From assembly GCA_008508345.1 (NCBI GenBank), contig QNGE01000854.1, forward strand, positions 22,682 through 86,681: a DNA stretch of 64,000 bases. The letters are read 5' to 3'. The position numbers were made by a program, and so were the translations under genes. The notes beneath the pieces are model-generated. The model was given only the letters and a program-made list of their open reading frames with translations, was not told the origin of the DNA and did no database searches. Positions 1 through 12,826 of the stretch are shown piece by piece. The DNA is from Paragonimus westermani (Eukaryota; Platyhelminthes; Trematoda; Plagiorchiida; Troglotrematidae). Position 1 is the stretch's first letter, and every line of letters starts with the position of its first letter.

Positions 1-399
1 CCAACGATCCATCCCGTATCTCTGCCGTATTTATCACGCGATTATCTCGATCCGCGATCACCTCGATCCATGCTGCTACTGAATAGTGGTGTGAGTAGTA
101 TGATGCGACCGTATCTCCTCACTACACCTGTACACAGTTTCAGTAAAATACACGAACAATCATGTTTGCCTACCTGGTCTCGTGGTACGAGTCCCACAAT
201 TCATAATCGGGATCAGAGGTAATCTGGAAGCATCAAATAAAACAGAACGATTTTTTCTGAGTATTAGAACATCTAGTAAATGTAAGTTGAACATCACTCA
301 CAAGTGATCGCAGTTGTCGTGGACTTTTAGGCTTGCTAATCATTTACTTTCGAAATAAAGCACCGTACCTGAGTTTCGCTCTTCGTGGAGGTTGTTGAT

Positions 400-472
400 G
401 ATGCACAGCCTTGACAACACTCGAACTAGTATTCCGACAGCGCAAGTATGTTAACCACTGTGCCAGTGACTT
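400..472 (-). repeat. tRNA-like SINE head or tRNA pseudogene
   Basis: On the minus strand an RNA polymerase III A box (TGGCACAGTGGTTAAC, 465 to 450) is followed at tRNA spacing by a B box (TAGTTCGAGTG, about 428 to 418). The two span 53 nt, as in tRNA genes. The acceptor arms do not pair, so it is not a functional tRNA. A related copy lies at 52.93-53.03 kb with the same orientation and a similar leader, which argues for a dispersed SINE rather than a lone pseudogene. The body and tail of the SINE were not delimited. Confidence 0.5.
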
Positions 473-499
473 CACACTAAACACAATTGCATTATCACA

Positions 500-3400
500 T
501 GTAAATGCTCGATCATATTTGCTCATGAGTCCGATTGTCCTTAGAGGAGACACAGTGGCAGGCCGTTAGCTTCATCCACCATGATTTCGACACAATCGAT
601 TCGGTCACCTCAGTGAACGCAGCTAACCGTCGTAGGGTTATTAATGATCAAACGCTATCATGGGATTCCTATTGGAGTGAGCAGAATTTTGCCGACAGCT
701 CTTTACAACCATTTACTCATCAACTGTAATGATACGACTACAGGCAATCAAGAGTGCCCTGATTATATTGTTGCCACTGGTTCGACAACTTTCAAACATA
801 CGAGCCCTCCACGACTCAATCGCTAAAAGAATGCAAAGTGAATGTTACTTCTCTGTCTCCTATCCTTCAACCAACTGCTTTACATACTAATGCCTAAGAA
901 AGTGTGTGTAACCAGAAATGCCACGGAGTATATCCACAGCTCCATTTCCTCCAGCTCCGCTGTGTCGAGGCTAACACTGTGCCCGAGTTAATTCACTATC
1001 TGATATTAATCCAATCAGTTCGATCACTATAAGGTTCCCCAAAGATTCTTATCACGACGTCACCTGATTGCTTATGCGTTTAGCCGTTGATAGTATAGTT
1101 GCTCAAACCTTAGGACACAAATTTTTCAAACGAAATACACAGCGTGTGACCATGACACTCTCAAGTACGTGTTTTTACCATCTGGCAAAATGGTCCCATG
1201 TCCGCTTTTATTTTAAGTTGCACTGAACAATAACACTGTTGGTGACGTCATCAACCTAGTTGATGTTGACTACTTTACGAGCAAAGACACAGCTGACCAT
1301 CGCAATGTTTTTTGCACCTTCACCAATGTCCGGTGTGATTGTCGCGTAGCTCTATTGAATGACAAGTCTCCATACTACAACAGTCCGTAGCATCTACTGC
1401 AAGAGTTGCTATTGACCAAAATTACCAACAAGGTATGATTCCCATCCGATCCGTGAGAATAAAATCTGGGAAACAGAATCTTTTTTTAATTATTGCTCAT
1501 CTCTGACTTTCGTAGCTCTACGGATTACGAGACGACTAGAAACGTATTGATCAGTTTGTAACCAGGAGACCTGGTAATTGGAGATGCGCTTCAGATAGTC
1601 AGTGTTACTCGGATTGGAAAGATGCCACGGGGTGCAAACCTCGTTTCGATCGGATGTGCGCACTTTCGGCCGCGAGTATCCCCTGGATGTGTATGTTGTC
1701 GTGGCCCTAAATCACCTGCAAACTTTATTTGGAGCTGTGATCAGGACCACATACAGTTTACCCAGTAGACCTTACAGAGCGCCGCTTCCGGGTCAACATG
1801 TTGACCACTCTCATCCAAAAGGGCCAAGACGGAATAAATGGTGTTCATCGTTGTCGCAATGAGAAACCAAGTAGGAGATCGTTTGCGACTTATTGCGGAT
1901 AATCTTTCGGTGGTATGAGAGCCATGTGCTGAAGCACTGGAGTGAGTGACGGAATAGATGAGACTGGAGTGGCATTGGTAAGCGTACTGTATTTCAGACG
2001 TGGAAGTATTGTTTACTATATAGGCAATGTCATACGAAGAACTTGCCACGTGTGCGAGCTTATATGAATCATTCAACGCTGCTTCACTGAATGAGCCTGT
2101 CACATAGTCTGATACTTAACTTCAACAGGCTGGTGTAAACTCCACATTGGTGAGCGCTACATGCAACTGATACCAAGTTGTTTCTGTCCTGAATTTATTC
2201 GCACTGAATTGAACGAGCTCCGCTTCATTCCTGGTTGTGGATTGTTGGGTCGATTATTTTTTATCTCTCGATAAACATGAGTTCAAAAAGAAGGAAGTAG
2301 AATCCAAATGGGAGCTTTTAGTTTTAAGATCTTGAAATTAGTCGATCTAACATATCACTGAATTGACGGTTAGAATAGAGTAAAGCATAACTTACTGAAA
2401 ACAGTCCCGACGGGAAGCACTCAAAGTGCTCGGAGCGTGGAACACCACAGTTTGTTCAGAACCTCATACGGACGAGTCAGAACCAGGTCAAATAAATTTC
2501 CAACTTATGAGCTAATTTTTCTAAATGGTTCACTTAATCCGAAGAGGATTGTTTGCGTTTCTAGAACAAATTAAAAGTAAACAACCAAATTCCTATTTTC
2601 GTCAACATGTCAATTGAAACCACTGAATGAAGATGACCTGAAAAGAAAATGTTCAACCACAAAAACATAGCGCATAATCTCCAAAAGGGTTAATGTTCGT
2701 TTTCAATGAAGTACCGCTTTGACTTGATAGCGACTAAACACTGCCATCGTATCCTGTTCATCTGGGACGGACTTAACAGAACAGTAGGCTTTCCCATTGG
2801 GCAATTGTTTGAACGCATGCATCTGCAAGTATACAATTGCTGGAGGATACTTAAATTTAGCTGGTAAACCATTTACGAGACCTGAATCGATCCTGTCTCC
2901 TCTGACTGAGCACGATCTAACTCGGATAACGTGGAAAATCTAGATATCTAACTGGTCTGTGGACCTGTCCGCAACGAAGTGGTGCTCGTCATCTATCCAG
3001 TCAAGTTGTCCACTGTCGAAATACCATTACGTTACCTTCGAATTTGAACTCGAGTTGATACAACTGTACCGGACAAAAGTGAGTAATTATTCAAGACCCT
3101 ACCGTTCGCATACACTTTGTTACCAACCGAAGACCTACGCTTTTCTACAACACTCCAACAAATCGTTTATTTTGAGTCATACATTGCTACGCACGTGTTG
3201 GTGTAAGCTGTTCTTCCTCATTTCCGTCTCACGTATCCTGTCTAATGCATTTTTCTGCTCAGCAAACTAACATTGAAAAGGAGATGCTTTCATATTTGTT
3301 AACCGTTCCCATTGTACAGTTCGACAACGGTCTTACTTGAGCGATCAGGCCATTTTTATTCGTCTGGTTAATAGGCTGCTATTCTACACGTGTATGAACT

Positions 3401-6400
3401 GAAAATCTCATTCTTACCGATTCTACTTTCAAGTCCCCGTTCCGTCTACAACAGAAGTCAGATATAACGTTTGAGGTATTCCAGACACTAGTATCTGTGT
3501 TTTTGTCAATGTGTAGCTTCCAGATGGATTGATGACCATCTCGTAGTTGGGCGCCAAAAGCAGGTGCGTAAGACAATAATGAAGACGTCATGTAAACCAT
3601 CGAGTTTAGTTTGAGTTAGCCAAACCAATTAATAATAACCAATCAGTCTGAGCATTTCTGCAGACCCGTTTGCAACTACCGGTGAGTTGGACTGTTTCAA
3701 CACCAACAGCACACCTGCCTGCAGCATGTCCGTTTGCGAACGAACAAAGTGAGAAGCACGCAGCAGTACCCTGGTTTGCACTTCATTTACAGTGCATCAA
3801 CGACACCTGTCCTTTCCCGAAAACAGCGGTCACGCCTTGTCGTGTGATACGAACGTGATGACCACTAGTCCACAGACCTCATAGTAGACATGACTGAATC
3901 GACGTGCCCACACATTAAGCTTCAGTCCCATGTAACGACTGGCTGACATCGCAGTCATCAGACTGTTTAGAGGAGTCACAATCTTTCTAACCAACTCTGC
4001 ATAAAAGTAGGTTAACAACAACGCCAAGAGAAAACTGTATGAGTACCCAGTTTGTTAGTATGGCATGCCATACAGTACTCACCTGACAAATAGACTGCTG
4101 TGGGACAAAATATTGAACGATGTGTTTAGGCAGCTCTTTTTTTGAGAAGGATGGTGCAAAATGTGAGTCAAAAGATTATGACGTTATGTGACCATCACAT
4201 GGACATTCGCAACTTCCGTCGTAATATGAATGCATGTGTAAAAAGTGATCATGTGTTCGGAAGACAGCCCAATGACTAAAACAAATCTGGATATGAAGTG
4301 GAGGACATCTAGCTTTCGACCAGAATGAGCACATCAGTATATAATTTAGTTATTCAGTCAGTTTGTTTGTTTGTGCATGGGTATGCAAGAAAGACTAACA
4401 TACCGGATTATATTACACGTCTTCAATGAATGATAGTATATGTGAAATTATCATCCAACCTTTACTCTTAAATGAAGGGCTTCAGTCAAAAAGTGACTTA
4501 TGAATTTTAAAAAGTATTTAACCGAGTACGTAACGTATTCATTAACCTTGTGGACAAACTGCCGGTTGCATCCATTTTTACTCGAGTGATCAGCCTGTTG
4601 TATGCGTCACGTGAATGGAATCCGCCTTGTGAGAGTTTAGGGGGAGACACATTTGTGAATCGAACTCTCTGGTCACGTCATACAACTCACCGCCCGTGTG
4701 GTGTGTGGTCTAAAACACATAAAGTGAACACGGATAGCGTCGCCTGAGAGCAACCGGGATATGTTGCTGCCGCTAACCGTTGGGGGAAATCCCCAAATTA
4801 ACTAAGCAGTTGAGACTGGGCTGGCCTGGAACAGGCGCAATGTGGGCACTATCATTTGTTAAGTAAAGCACCATTCCATCATGGTTTCGTTAGTGCACTA
4901 CAAGGATTGGATGTTCAGCGTGACACTTACCGAACAGGACTGTGTTCAAGCCCAGCAGTTGTTAACATAGCCTATTCAATTGTGACAGCCATGTGTGAAC
5001 AAATACCGGTCCTGGTACCGATTAGTTATTGCATCTTCCAGAACGAAGTCAGTCTGCATTAGGTTGTTTTTATCTCCTTAGGTCTTGCCACTTAATTTCT
5101 TTGGCACACGTTCTCTTGTGGTTTTTGAAAGTCGTTCAACTTTATTCAGCTGAATCAAGCCTAATATTGGGCAAACAGTGAGCAGCTGGTTTTAGTAGCA
5201 TGGGACACTGGTCACCCTGATGATTGCTGTGAGCCAAATAAACCATGGAACAACACAGTAAGTACTCGACTATTGAAATACACAGAAGCTTTAATCAGAA
5301 TTTTTGTTAAGGCAGTGCCGTAATTCGTACAGTGTGCTTGGTACAGGGATGTGAACCCGGTTATAATGTAGATTTCAAGAAACTGGTGAGTATACACTGA
5401 TCAGTGTTTGACATTGTAAAATAAACTATGAGGGAGATTTGTTTATATCTGGAAACGGTAATTCCCAAAACAACAGTACTGAACCATTGTTGTCTCAGTT
5501 AAGCATTATAATCGGGCCGTTTACTGCTTCGTCTAAATTCCCTTATGGTTCTGTGTGACCACAGTAACAGCATAAAGTTTTTACAAATACAATAACGAAA
5601 CTTTGCTTGCTACCAGCTAAAACACAAAATTTATGAGAGGACATTTTATCCCAGGTCACTGTTTTTCCAGTTGTCTTTGAGAAACTGTTTGATCAAACGT
5701 GGCAGCTCTGTACAGCAGAAAACATCAGTACTTGGGGTGCGTCAATCGCCAGTACCTGAATTGCGTTACACAGTTAGTCTGTATTTGTATCTCGTCACTG
5801 TGACGTTTATGCGTGTTATTTTGGAAACTAGCACGCAGTCACTTGCTGCTAAAGTGCATATTGACTACACAAATGCACAGGGTGTTGGATCATACGAGTC
5901 AGAAAACGAACAAACTAAATTTTGTTGCCATGGCTACTTCAGCAGGCAGAGTAAAAAAGCGAGGCGAAAAACAGTTAAACGGATTGAGAGAGAGAGAGAT
6001 ACTTTCAAATATCCTAGACAATCCCATCGGTTCACTGGGCTAATTATTTCAGCATGATGAGCTACGTTCAGAGACGAAAAAGAATGTGTACGTCTGTTAC
6101 TGTCTCAACAGCTTTTAACAACTTCAGTCCGTTTTTTAACGTCCATGTCACGCAATTAATGACGAGAGATAATCCAGAAAATACTAGTGCCCACCTTATA
6201 GTTCCAAGTTCCACAAACAACTTTGTCAAGCGTGGAACACACTTAAGTCACCGGCAATGAAACGGAAAATTAAACTATCTTAACTAACTAGCAGACTAAT
6301 TATTCTCTCCACGCAAGCTTCGAACCGTTATTCAACTAGACCAAACACTCTGATTGCTCGGCAATCCTGACTGAACAAAATGTCGATAGATTGTGATAGT

Positions 6401-7670
6401 TTTAGCAAAGATCACCTAGCTCTCTTCACAGCACTGTTTGTATGTGAACAGCATGACTGATAACTTATTTGGAGTATGGTTGATGGAAATTCATGTGCAC
6501 TAACGGAAACCGGAAACTTCGAAGTGATAAGCAAACGGTAAGCGCTCAACGTAATGACTTTTTAAGGATGACAACTTAAATATCTACATCCGTTGAATAC
6601 TCGTGCTGTGTACCAGAGTGTAATTTAAGAGTCACTTATAGGCAGTTGTAGGTGGGTTTGGTATACTTGGAACATCACTCACAATTGCTTACACATATCG
6701 CATTCTCATAGACTGCTAAGTCGTTCCAGAAACTCAAGTCAAGGATTTCTTTCCGAAAAGGGCTGACAACTGTCTATGGAAGTCCGATATCTCCATCCAT
6801 CTGCGAGTATACTTCGATGTGTAATCAGCCAAGTGCGCAATAGGCGGTTATCAGTTATCCTCGTCGGATTTTTTACAATTGTGTTGGCCAAGTGCGCGTT
6901 ATGGGTGAAAATCTGAATGTATGAAATAGATCATTAAAATGACAGATATGGAATGGAGTCCACTGGCGAAATGTGTGGAATATTGGTGAATATGTCCTGT
7001 CACACAGACACAAATTGCAGAAGACCAGGACATCAGCCACTGCCGCTGTTGACAGATGCAATCTGACAGCTGTGCAGGTGATTCAGGAAAATTCAGCCGA
7101 ATCAGTTGATGGTAGATGTCACCAGGTAGGAAACAGTCACGCTGATTACGGGTTTACTAGGGTCGTTATAAAAGCATTTATTGGAGCATCCAAGGGTTAT
7201 TTCGTGCAGTTACCTTGTGAAGTTCTCAGCATTAGTGGTTTGACAACGCCACGTGAGGGAATTTACACAGAATGACGAAGAAAACTTAGGATAGCTGTTT
7301 TTGCGGTGTGACATAAACACTGGAGGGTAAGATGGTCCATACCATAGGATGCACACTGTCAAATACCTTGAAACTTTAGGGACTGTTAGACTCACACAAT
7401 TCAGTCTATGCTGAAGCTACTAATCTAAGCTTTTTATCCGCTATCTGGAAAACTTACAGTTTCAACTTTGAATACTTCTGTACACCTAGAAAATTCAGTT
7501 AAACGCATCTTGAACGAGCTGAATTTCGTTGCGACGAAAACTACCACCATTAGCTGTTTTCATCTTTGGTGTCCTAGGACTTCTGCGTGGAGTTGGGAAA
7601 GATTCATGAATCAGCCATGTAGAGTTAAATCCAGCAAATGTTATTAAATCAAAGTTAACATTTTTCGGGT
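500..7670. other. No recognisable gene; unique-looking AT-rich DNA
   Basis: Only short open frames without start context, domain signature or convincing splice signals are seen. Local structures are a nested palindrome near 4.06 kb and a short GA run near 5.99 kb. The longest frame (5671-6057, plus, 128 codons) has no motif that I recognise. Confidence 0.5.
4034..4080. repeat. Nested palindrome
   Basis: A perfect 16-bp palindrome GTATGGCATGCCATAC (4058-4073) sits inside outer arms GAGTAC (4041-4046) and GTACTC (4075-4080). A second pairing of ACTGTATG (4034-4041) with CATACAGT (4069-4076) overlaps it. The structure is exact, but a function is not implied. Confidence 0.8.
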
Positions 7671-7678
7671 AAAGAAAG

Positions 7679-7894
7679 TTAACGATCCGTCGTGATTATT
7701 GAAATGTTATCCATTGGATCAACTGTTGACAGGTCAAGGAACAGCCAACCTGGCATGAGTACTGTATATGCGAACGACAGAGTAGCGAACAAAAACTGAA
7801 CGTTACTTGTACAGAGCACCAACAGTTCTCTTAGTTCATCCTTTGGGATGCCCGCGTGTTTGTTGTTACGCTCGATGTAATCGCATATATGCAT
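7679..7894 (-). pseudogene. PLE reverse transcriptase fragment
   Basis: The translation contains a stretch reading CDYIERNNKHAGIPKDELRE followed by LLVLCTSNVQF. This is the PLE segment between RT motif A and motif B, where other copies here read ETLLLCTENVSFRF. After that the frame loses similarity: the GVAMGSPLGP block expected next is not present. No catalytic motif survives. A family B terminal motif lies about 0.8 kb upstream in the same orientation (8.70-8.80 kb), so the two may be the remains of one element. I am fairly sure of the PLE origin; the exact ends are uncertain. Confidence 0.6.
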
Positions 7895-8564
7895 TGCGTA
7901 TATGCATTGATTGCTTTACATGAAACCAATACAAACATATCGCCGTGTACCACCAGCGCACCTCACAATTATGTCCTTTGGTAAAGAACCTGGAAATTAC
8001 AACTGATTATCGCCTAGTAGACGCTTCTGTAAAGAACGAAATAAACAGTCTGCAATCGTTAACACCATTGTGGCAGCAGAGTTCGTGCTAGTTGAAAATT
8101 ACATCCGTGTGTGAAATTCGTCGGTAATTTGAGACCGGTCATAAAATACACTCAAGTATAACAGCATAGCACATTCAAAGGTGTCAACCTTCACACAGAG
8201 GCACATTGTTCTTCCTATCCATCGACTTAGTCTGATCTTAATTGTATGAATGTTACAAGTTTTGCAAAGGTAGAACTGTATACATTCAAAGTTGTTGATT
8301 TAAGTGGTGATAAAAAAACAGTTGGAAAGTTATTTCTAAGTTGAAAATTTCGCGTTTGCTGTATATCACACGGTCTTCTACATTAGTATATATGCTTGAA
8401 TTGTGAGTGTTGCCACAATGTAGAACGCTTAGGTAGCTGGCATCCGACTGCGATTACAAATTTTGTTGCCCTAGTCTAATTCAACATGGAGGTGAGTGTA
8501 TTAGCCTGAGCCGCTTCGGTATACCATGTTCATTTCCGTGTTTATTTTGGCTATGACTAGGTTA

Positions 8565-8589
8565 CATATATATATATATGTGTATATAA
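8565..8589. repeat. AT dinucleotide repeat
   Basis: An interrupted run of alternating TA (acatatatatatatatg then tgtatataa). It is a simple sequence repeat and probably polymorphic. Confidence 0.8.
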
Positions 8590-8700
8590 TGTGTGCTGTT
8601 TGGATGACCACCACAACCAAACAACATGCCTACGACTGATCACACGTTTACTCCACGGATATTGGCAAACACCATTTTTCTATCCACAAAAATGTCATCT

Positions 8701-8800
8701 AGTTGATAAACAGATTGGGAATGACACAACGTTACGAGCAAGTTGTAATACTCTACGTTTCAACCATCTCGGGTGGCCTTCCTCAGGAGTGTAGTAATCT
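8701..8800 (-). ncRNA. Family B PLE terminal motif, hammerhead-like
   Basis: On the minus strand the core reads CTGAGGA (8786 to 8780), a bulged A, a 7-bp stem (GGCCACC with GATGGTT, one A/G difference from the sister copies), then GAAAC and a GTA triplet (8751 to 8749) before TTACAACTTGC. C3-A9, G12-A14 and the GUH triplet match hammerhead rules. No stem I is evident, and the bulged A is atypical. Only one arm of the flanking inverted repeat seen at 54.9 kb is kept (GTTGATAAACAGATTGGGAA, 8703-8722). Calling it an active ribozyme would go too far; calling it the terminal repeat of this PLE family is well supported by four related copies. Confidence 0.55.
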
Positions 8801-8809
8801 AGTTGACCC

Positions 8810-10120
8810 TCTGAACATACTTATTCAGAGCCATAGAATGTGGCTACAAAGGATTTTGATCATTTAGCATGTCCGAGTATACTTTCTTCCACGGAAAATT
8901 CATTCACAGTCTATTCTATCTGGAAACTGCCAGTCTGGGTGTGTGATCTGACAAATGTCTGGAATACGTGTAGCTTGCGACTTATTTGCTGATGCTGAGT
9001 ATATAATACACGATATGCGCATCTGTCTTGCTAAATGTCTTTCTGTTCTGTCAATTGTCCTCAGCATCTAAGAATCCACCATCTATTCACATAGGTCAGT
9101 AGGAAGTTTTTAATGGACGATAGGAGTATGCAAATGTGCGTCCTAGCAATAGGTAATCAAAAATACCCGCTTACTCTCGCAGTAACCTAGTTGTTCAGGG
9201 AAATCAACCTGGCAGAATATGCTGAAATTGCTTAATTATAACATCCACTGTTGGTGAATCAGTTGTTCCAGGATGATTTGTTGTGAGATGAGTGGTTCCT
9301 AAAGTAAGTAGTCCAGATGAGTTGGCTAGACTAAACTATTTAATCATCACTAATGAGTAGTGTGGCAGATTTATTATTTTAGATGAGACCCAACTAAACT
9401 ATGGAGGATAGAGCAATGTGCTTCATCGTCCCACCATGATAATATGACAGCTGGTTAATAGGAAGGCTTATGGATAGTTTTAGGACAACCTAGGTGATAA
9501 TCTATTGTCCATATCTCGGGTAACCAATAAACCTAGTTCTATAACTTTCCAGTTTTACACGAAACGTTAATCCAATTGGAATTCAACTTCTATGGAAGCT
9601 TTATAGAACCAGAACATTAATGACTTTGAGTGAGTCTGAGTCAGCCGCTGTAGGTTCATTAAAAGTCTATTACAAACGTAGCCAGCTGGTCTCAAATGTG
9701 CCGAATTTTATGATCAACAAGATCAACCGTTTCCTACCCATGAGATGCTATCAGAAAATTTTTGATTCAGCGTCCTTTTCATGTGTTACGTCAAGCTTTT
9801 CAAGTACTTGTCAGAAAACATTAACTTCTTCCGTTCATTCTGATGATGAGGTTGTGAGTGTGAAATAATTTCTCTCTTGTCTCATGGCACAATCTAAGGG
9901 TGGTGTTACTTTTTATGTTAGAATGAGTATTCCAAGAAATGTCAATGAGAATGAACACTCCTAAAGTAAATTTTCTCAAGTAACTATGTCTGACAGCATG
10001 CTATTATGTGAACGGAACGTTTGAATGTTGTCAAGCTTTAACCAAATATGTGATCACGTTTGAAGCAGCTGAAACCTTTAAAAGTGTACTCGATCAACAT
10101 ATATTTGAGAAGTCAATTCT
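8810..10120. other. No recognisable gene
   Basis: No domain signature on either strand. The frame at 9620-9868 (plus, 82 codons) is serine-rich and unrecognised, and is probably chance. Confidence 0.4.
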
Positions 10121-10124
10121 GCGA

Positions 10125-10155
10125 ATAGTTGTCCTCGGTAATCCACATCAGGCTT
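10125..10155 (-). ncRNA. Decayed family C hammerhead-like motif
   Basis: On the minus strand CTGATGT (10151 to 10145), a GG/CC 2-bp stem with loop ATTA, then GAGGAC. It aligns with the better motif at 33.55 kb (CTGAAGA, GA/TC stem, same ATTA loop, GAAAAC), but A9 and two of the GAAA purines are changed. It lies about 90 nt past the PLE endonuclease fragment at 10242-10728, in sense. It is most likely an inactivated terminal motif. Confidence 0.3.
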
Positions 10156-10241
10156 TTGCAATTAAATAGAGCGAGAGTAAGCTCTAAATATTTTAACCAG
10201 TCGAATCAGTCAAAAATCACAGGAGTGGTACGGATCGCTGT

Positions 10242-10728
10242 CTAATGTGGGAGAGCTGGAGTGCTGATGAAAACGTTGACGTTCCATGGGTCTGTACATG
10301 CGTTCGCCAGTGTGAAGTGGTTCACGCTTAATTGGGTTTCAGATGGATGTGGTTTGATTGGCCAAGGGAGAGTGAGGGTTTGCACGAAATGTTTTTGCGC
10401 AAATAGACATCGGTTGTGAATCCTCATGACAATAACCTGTTGAAAACAGACGCACTTTGAGAGTTCTGGAGTAGGCTTGACGAACCTTGCAGATGATTCA
10501 GAATACTTCATGCTGATATATTCGATGGTCAGTATTAATTAGGAGTACACCGATCGCATTGAGCTTTTTTGAACCGTCTCGAAGCCATTTCGGTAAGTGT
10601 TCCCAAATCCTCTCCGAAGGCCTTCTTGCGACTCTCCCGACGTAACCGGCTTGAAAACAGCAGGTAAAAAAGCAGATAGAGAAATACGAAAAGAACTTGG
10701 GCGAATCATCCTTCAGACGTAGCATCAT
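10242..10728 (-). pseudogene. PLE GIY-YIG endonuclease C-terminal fragment
   Basis: Two frames together give the PLE C-terminus. The first (10728 to 10498) holds a CxxC-like start, GYVGRVARRPSERIWEHLPKW (the YIG-R-x-R-x-x-x-R-I-x-EH block of PLE GIY-YIG nucleases). The second (10511 to 10242) holds LFAQKHFVQTLTLPWP, the conserved end of PLE proteins. The frames overlap with a shift between them, and the final Glu-containing AEA block is lost. There is no RT upstream; instead the CR1 LINE end lies at 10.98 kb. This is a broken, 5'-truncated copy. Confidence 0.75.
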
Positions 10729-10992
10729 CAGCTCACAGGTGTTGAATGATACGATAAATCATGCCGCCGGGTAAGCACTGTCGACCGCGTTTGAAAGTTC
10801 TGGAGTAATCATTTCACTGTTAACTTCACTCTTATATAGAAGAAATGAAAATCGGCTTCTTCTGTGGTGTCTGGACGAATTCAAGTTTCGTACAGCAGTA
10901 AAGATTTTTATGAAAGAATATCTGAGTGAGTATTCCCCGGTTATTTGTAGGTTCCTCTTAGAGAGTTCCCGGTGCAGATATTTTGAGCCCTG

Positions 10993-11546
10993 TTAAACAG
11001 ACAATATGCCAACTTTCTCTTGTACTCCAGACAGAAGAAACTGTGAAAACGTGTATACTGTACGTCCACCCCTTGTTCTGTGAATGGATCTTTGAAATGT
11101 TTCATCTGATCGACGATGTAACGTGACTCGTACGTGAGATTTATTGGGTCCGTGTCCAGCTTGGTAGCCGGGCACTCGACACGTCCAACAGTTAATGTCT
11201 TTCTTCAGGCCAGTATAAACGATCTGACTAGCATGCTCGAGAAACTGTGTTATATAAACCCGGTAAAGCGTTCAAGAGGTCTTTTGTGCAAGGGAAAAGT
11301 GCATTCAATTACCTCAAGAGTGGCAAATCCTTTTCTTGCCGCCATTTCATGGTTATACGCAAAGGACGAGTTGGACTGCAACCAGATGCCCATATCTTTC
11401 TTCAAATCCATTTTCATGATACTCACTGTGCTAGACGCATTGAAGGCAATGCCAGAATCTCCACCGAGTGAAATGTGAGCATACTTAGTGACATTTAGTG
11501 AAGGACTCCAATGGTCCGACCAGTGCTTAATTGCGTCAAGATTCAT
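10993..11546 (-). pseudogene. LINE RT thumb and C-terminal region
   Basis: The frame 11546-11250 reads DAIKHWSDHWSPSLNVTKYA, then a KKDMGIWLQSN block and HEMAARKGFATLEVI. These match the post-palm region of CR1 RTs, where W-S-x-x-W, K-C/K-Y and K-D-L-G-V/I are conserved. A second frame (11240-10993) continues with ATKL and NLTYESR, as in the LINE segment that usually reads RRATKLV..LTYEERL. At least one frameshift separates them. It is non-functional. Confidence 0.7.
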
Positions 11547-11559
11547 TTATAATTCAATA

Positions 11560-12448
11560 TGATCAATAACGTCAGGTTTTTAGGTCGTCGGCGTGTAGAA
11601 GAGAGTTGCTGGAAATAGTGTCCTGAAGGTCGTTGACTCAAATAGGAAACAACGGAGAACTTAGCACTGATCCTTGTTGAGCCTCCGCAGAAATCGGGAC
11701 AGGAAAAAAAAGGTCTGGTCCGGACTTGAATATGAAATTTCCGTTACCAAGAAAAGAGGAAGTTCAGTGAAGAACCTCTCCTCATATAACATAGACTCCC
11801 GGTTTTGTTTCAGGTGCCCGTGCGCGACACGGCCAGGAGCCCAGGTAAAGTCAAAGAAGATGAAGTCCGATATGGCGCCAACCCCTGTCACACTATTCTT
11901 AAAATGAGCATGTTTGTTATACGCAACCGGTTAGGAAAGAAGCCATGCTGAGTAGGAGAAATAAGATGATTGTCCGAGAACTGGCACGCTTTACTAAGCT
12001 CTCCATCATCTTACATGGCATTCTAGTAAGGTTGATTGGTCGATAACCAGACGGAGTGAAGATGGATGTGACCGTCGACTCTTTCTATGCACCGGGGAGA
12101 ATGCCACTCTGAAGCGTCTGCTTAAACAACTTATAAAAGGCGTTCTGCTGGAATAGCAACTACTTCCTTGTGTATTCTGGGATGGATCTTTTCAGAACCC
12201 ACTGCACTGTAAGAATGAACCTTGTATAACAGGTCTTCAACATCCTGCACAGAAAGCGCACCGGTAACGACTGGTTTTCGGAAGTTCTGCAGCAGTAGGA
12301 TAGGATGCCAGCTCGGTGATGCGACGGTGCAGACTGCCAAGTAGTACTCCCTGGTAAACTCGGTCACAACTAGCGAATCCCTTGAAGTCTCCCCGTCGGG
12401 CACTCGTAAGGAAAGAGCCGAAGGTTCGTTCTTTCTTAACCGTCGCAT
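11560..12448 (-). pseudogene. LINE reverse transcriptase palm, broken
   Basis: Frame 12448-12131 covers the linker into RT (LSVQDVEDLLYKV and a PRIHKE block, cf. GPDGIHPRVLKE). Downstream, GYRPINLTRMPCKMMESLVK matches the conserved YRPISLTS..CKIMEK block. Frame 11891-11661 has IFFDFTWAPGRVAHGHL, the motif A region usually reading FDFSKAFDRV, so the second Asp-containing helix is altered. Around 11650-11585 QQGSVLSSPLF and HADDLK are readable: motif B (PQGSVLSPLLF) and catalytic motif C (ADD). There are several frameshifts and a stop, and no continuous polymerase frame. Confidence 0.75.
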
Positions 12449-12544
12449 GTATCTAAATAAGAAGTTTTTGTTCCCGCGGGCTCTTAGGATGAACCTTTTA
12501 TGTACGAGTATGGTGTTTTCACGGATATTCTGCCTACACCTCTT

Positions 12545-12753
12545 TTAAACAATGTGGAACGCGTTCAGGTCCACCGAGTTCCCCATAAGCTTATGCATCG
12601 CGAATAAGTAGGGACAGTCATCGAGAAGACGACGTATTCTACTCGAAAGGGATGGCTGAAAAGAGACAGTGCACAGTTTGCTTGGTACATAGAAGTCGTC
12701 CGCTTTGTGGATTGCGCTTTGAAACATAGGATAGTTCTGGTCCATGGAATCAA
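12545..12753 (-). pseudogene. LINE endonuclease-RT linker
   Basis: A 66-codon frame lies between the endonuclease and RT parts of the same element. Its HKADDFYVPSKLCTVSF and SSRIRRLLDDCPYLFAMHKL resemble the basic linker of CR1 elements (K....P.W....V......R). Assignment rests mainly on position and orientation within the LINE. Confidence 0.5.
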
Positions 12754-12826
12754 AATTAAGAAGTGAACCCAGGTAGGTTCTCAGGCCATTACAATCAGCC
12801 TGATTAAAGTTTCGAACTATGGACTT

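Noticed and set aside
1741..2103. 120-codon minus-strand frame as a gene
   Set aside because: No recognisable pattern; overlaps another open frame on the plus strand.
5671..6057. 128-codon frame as a host gene
   Set aside because: No domain, start context or splice support, and an overlapping frame of similar quality exists.
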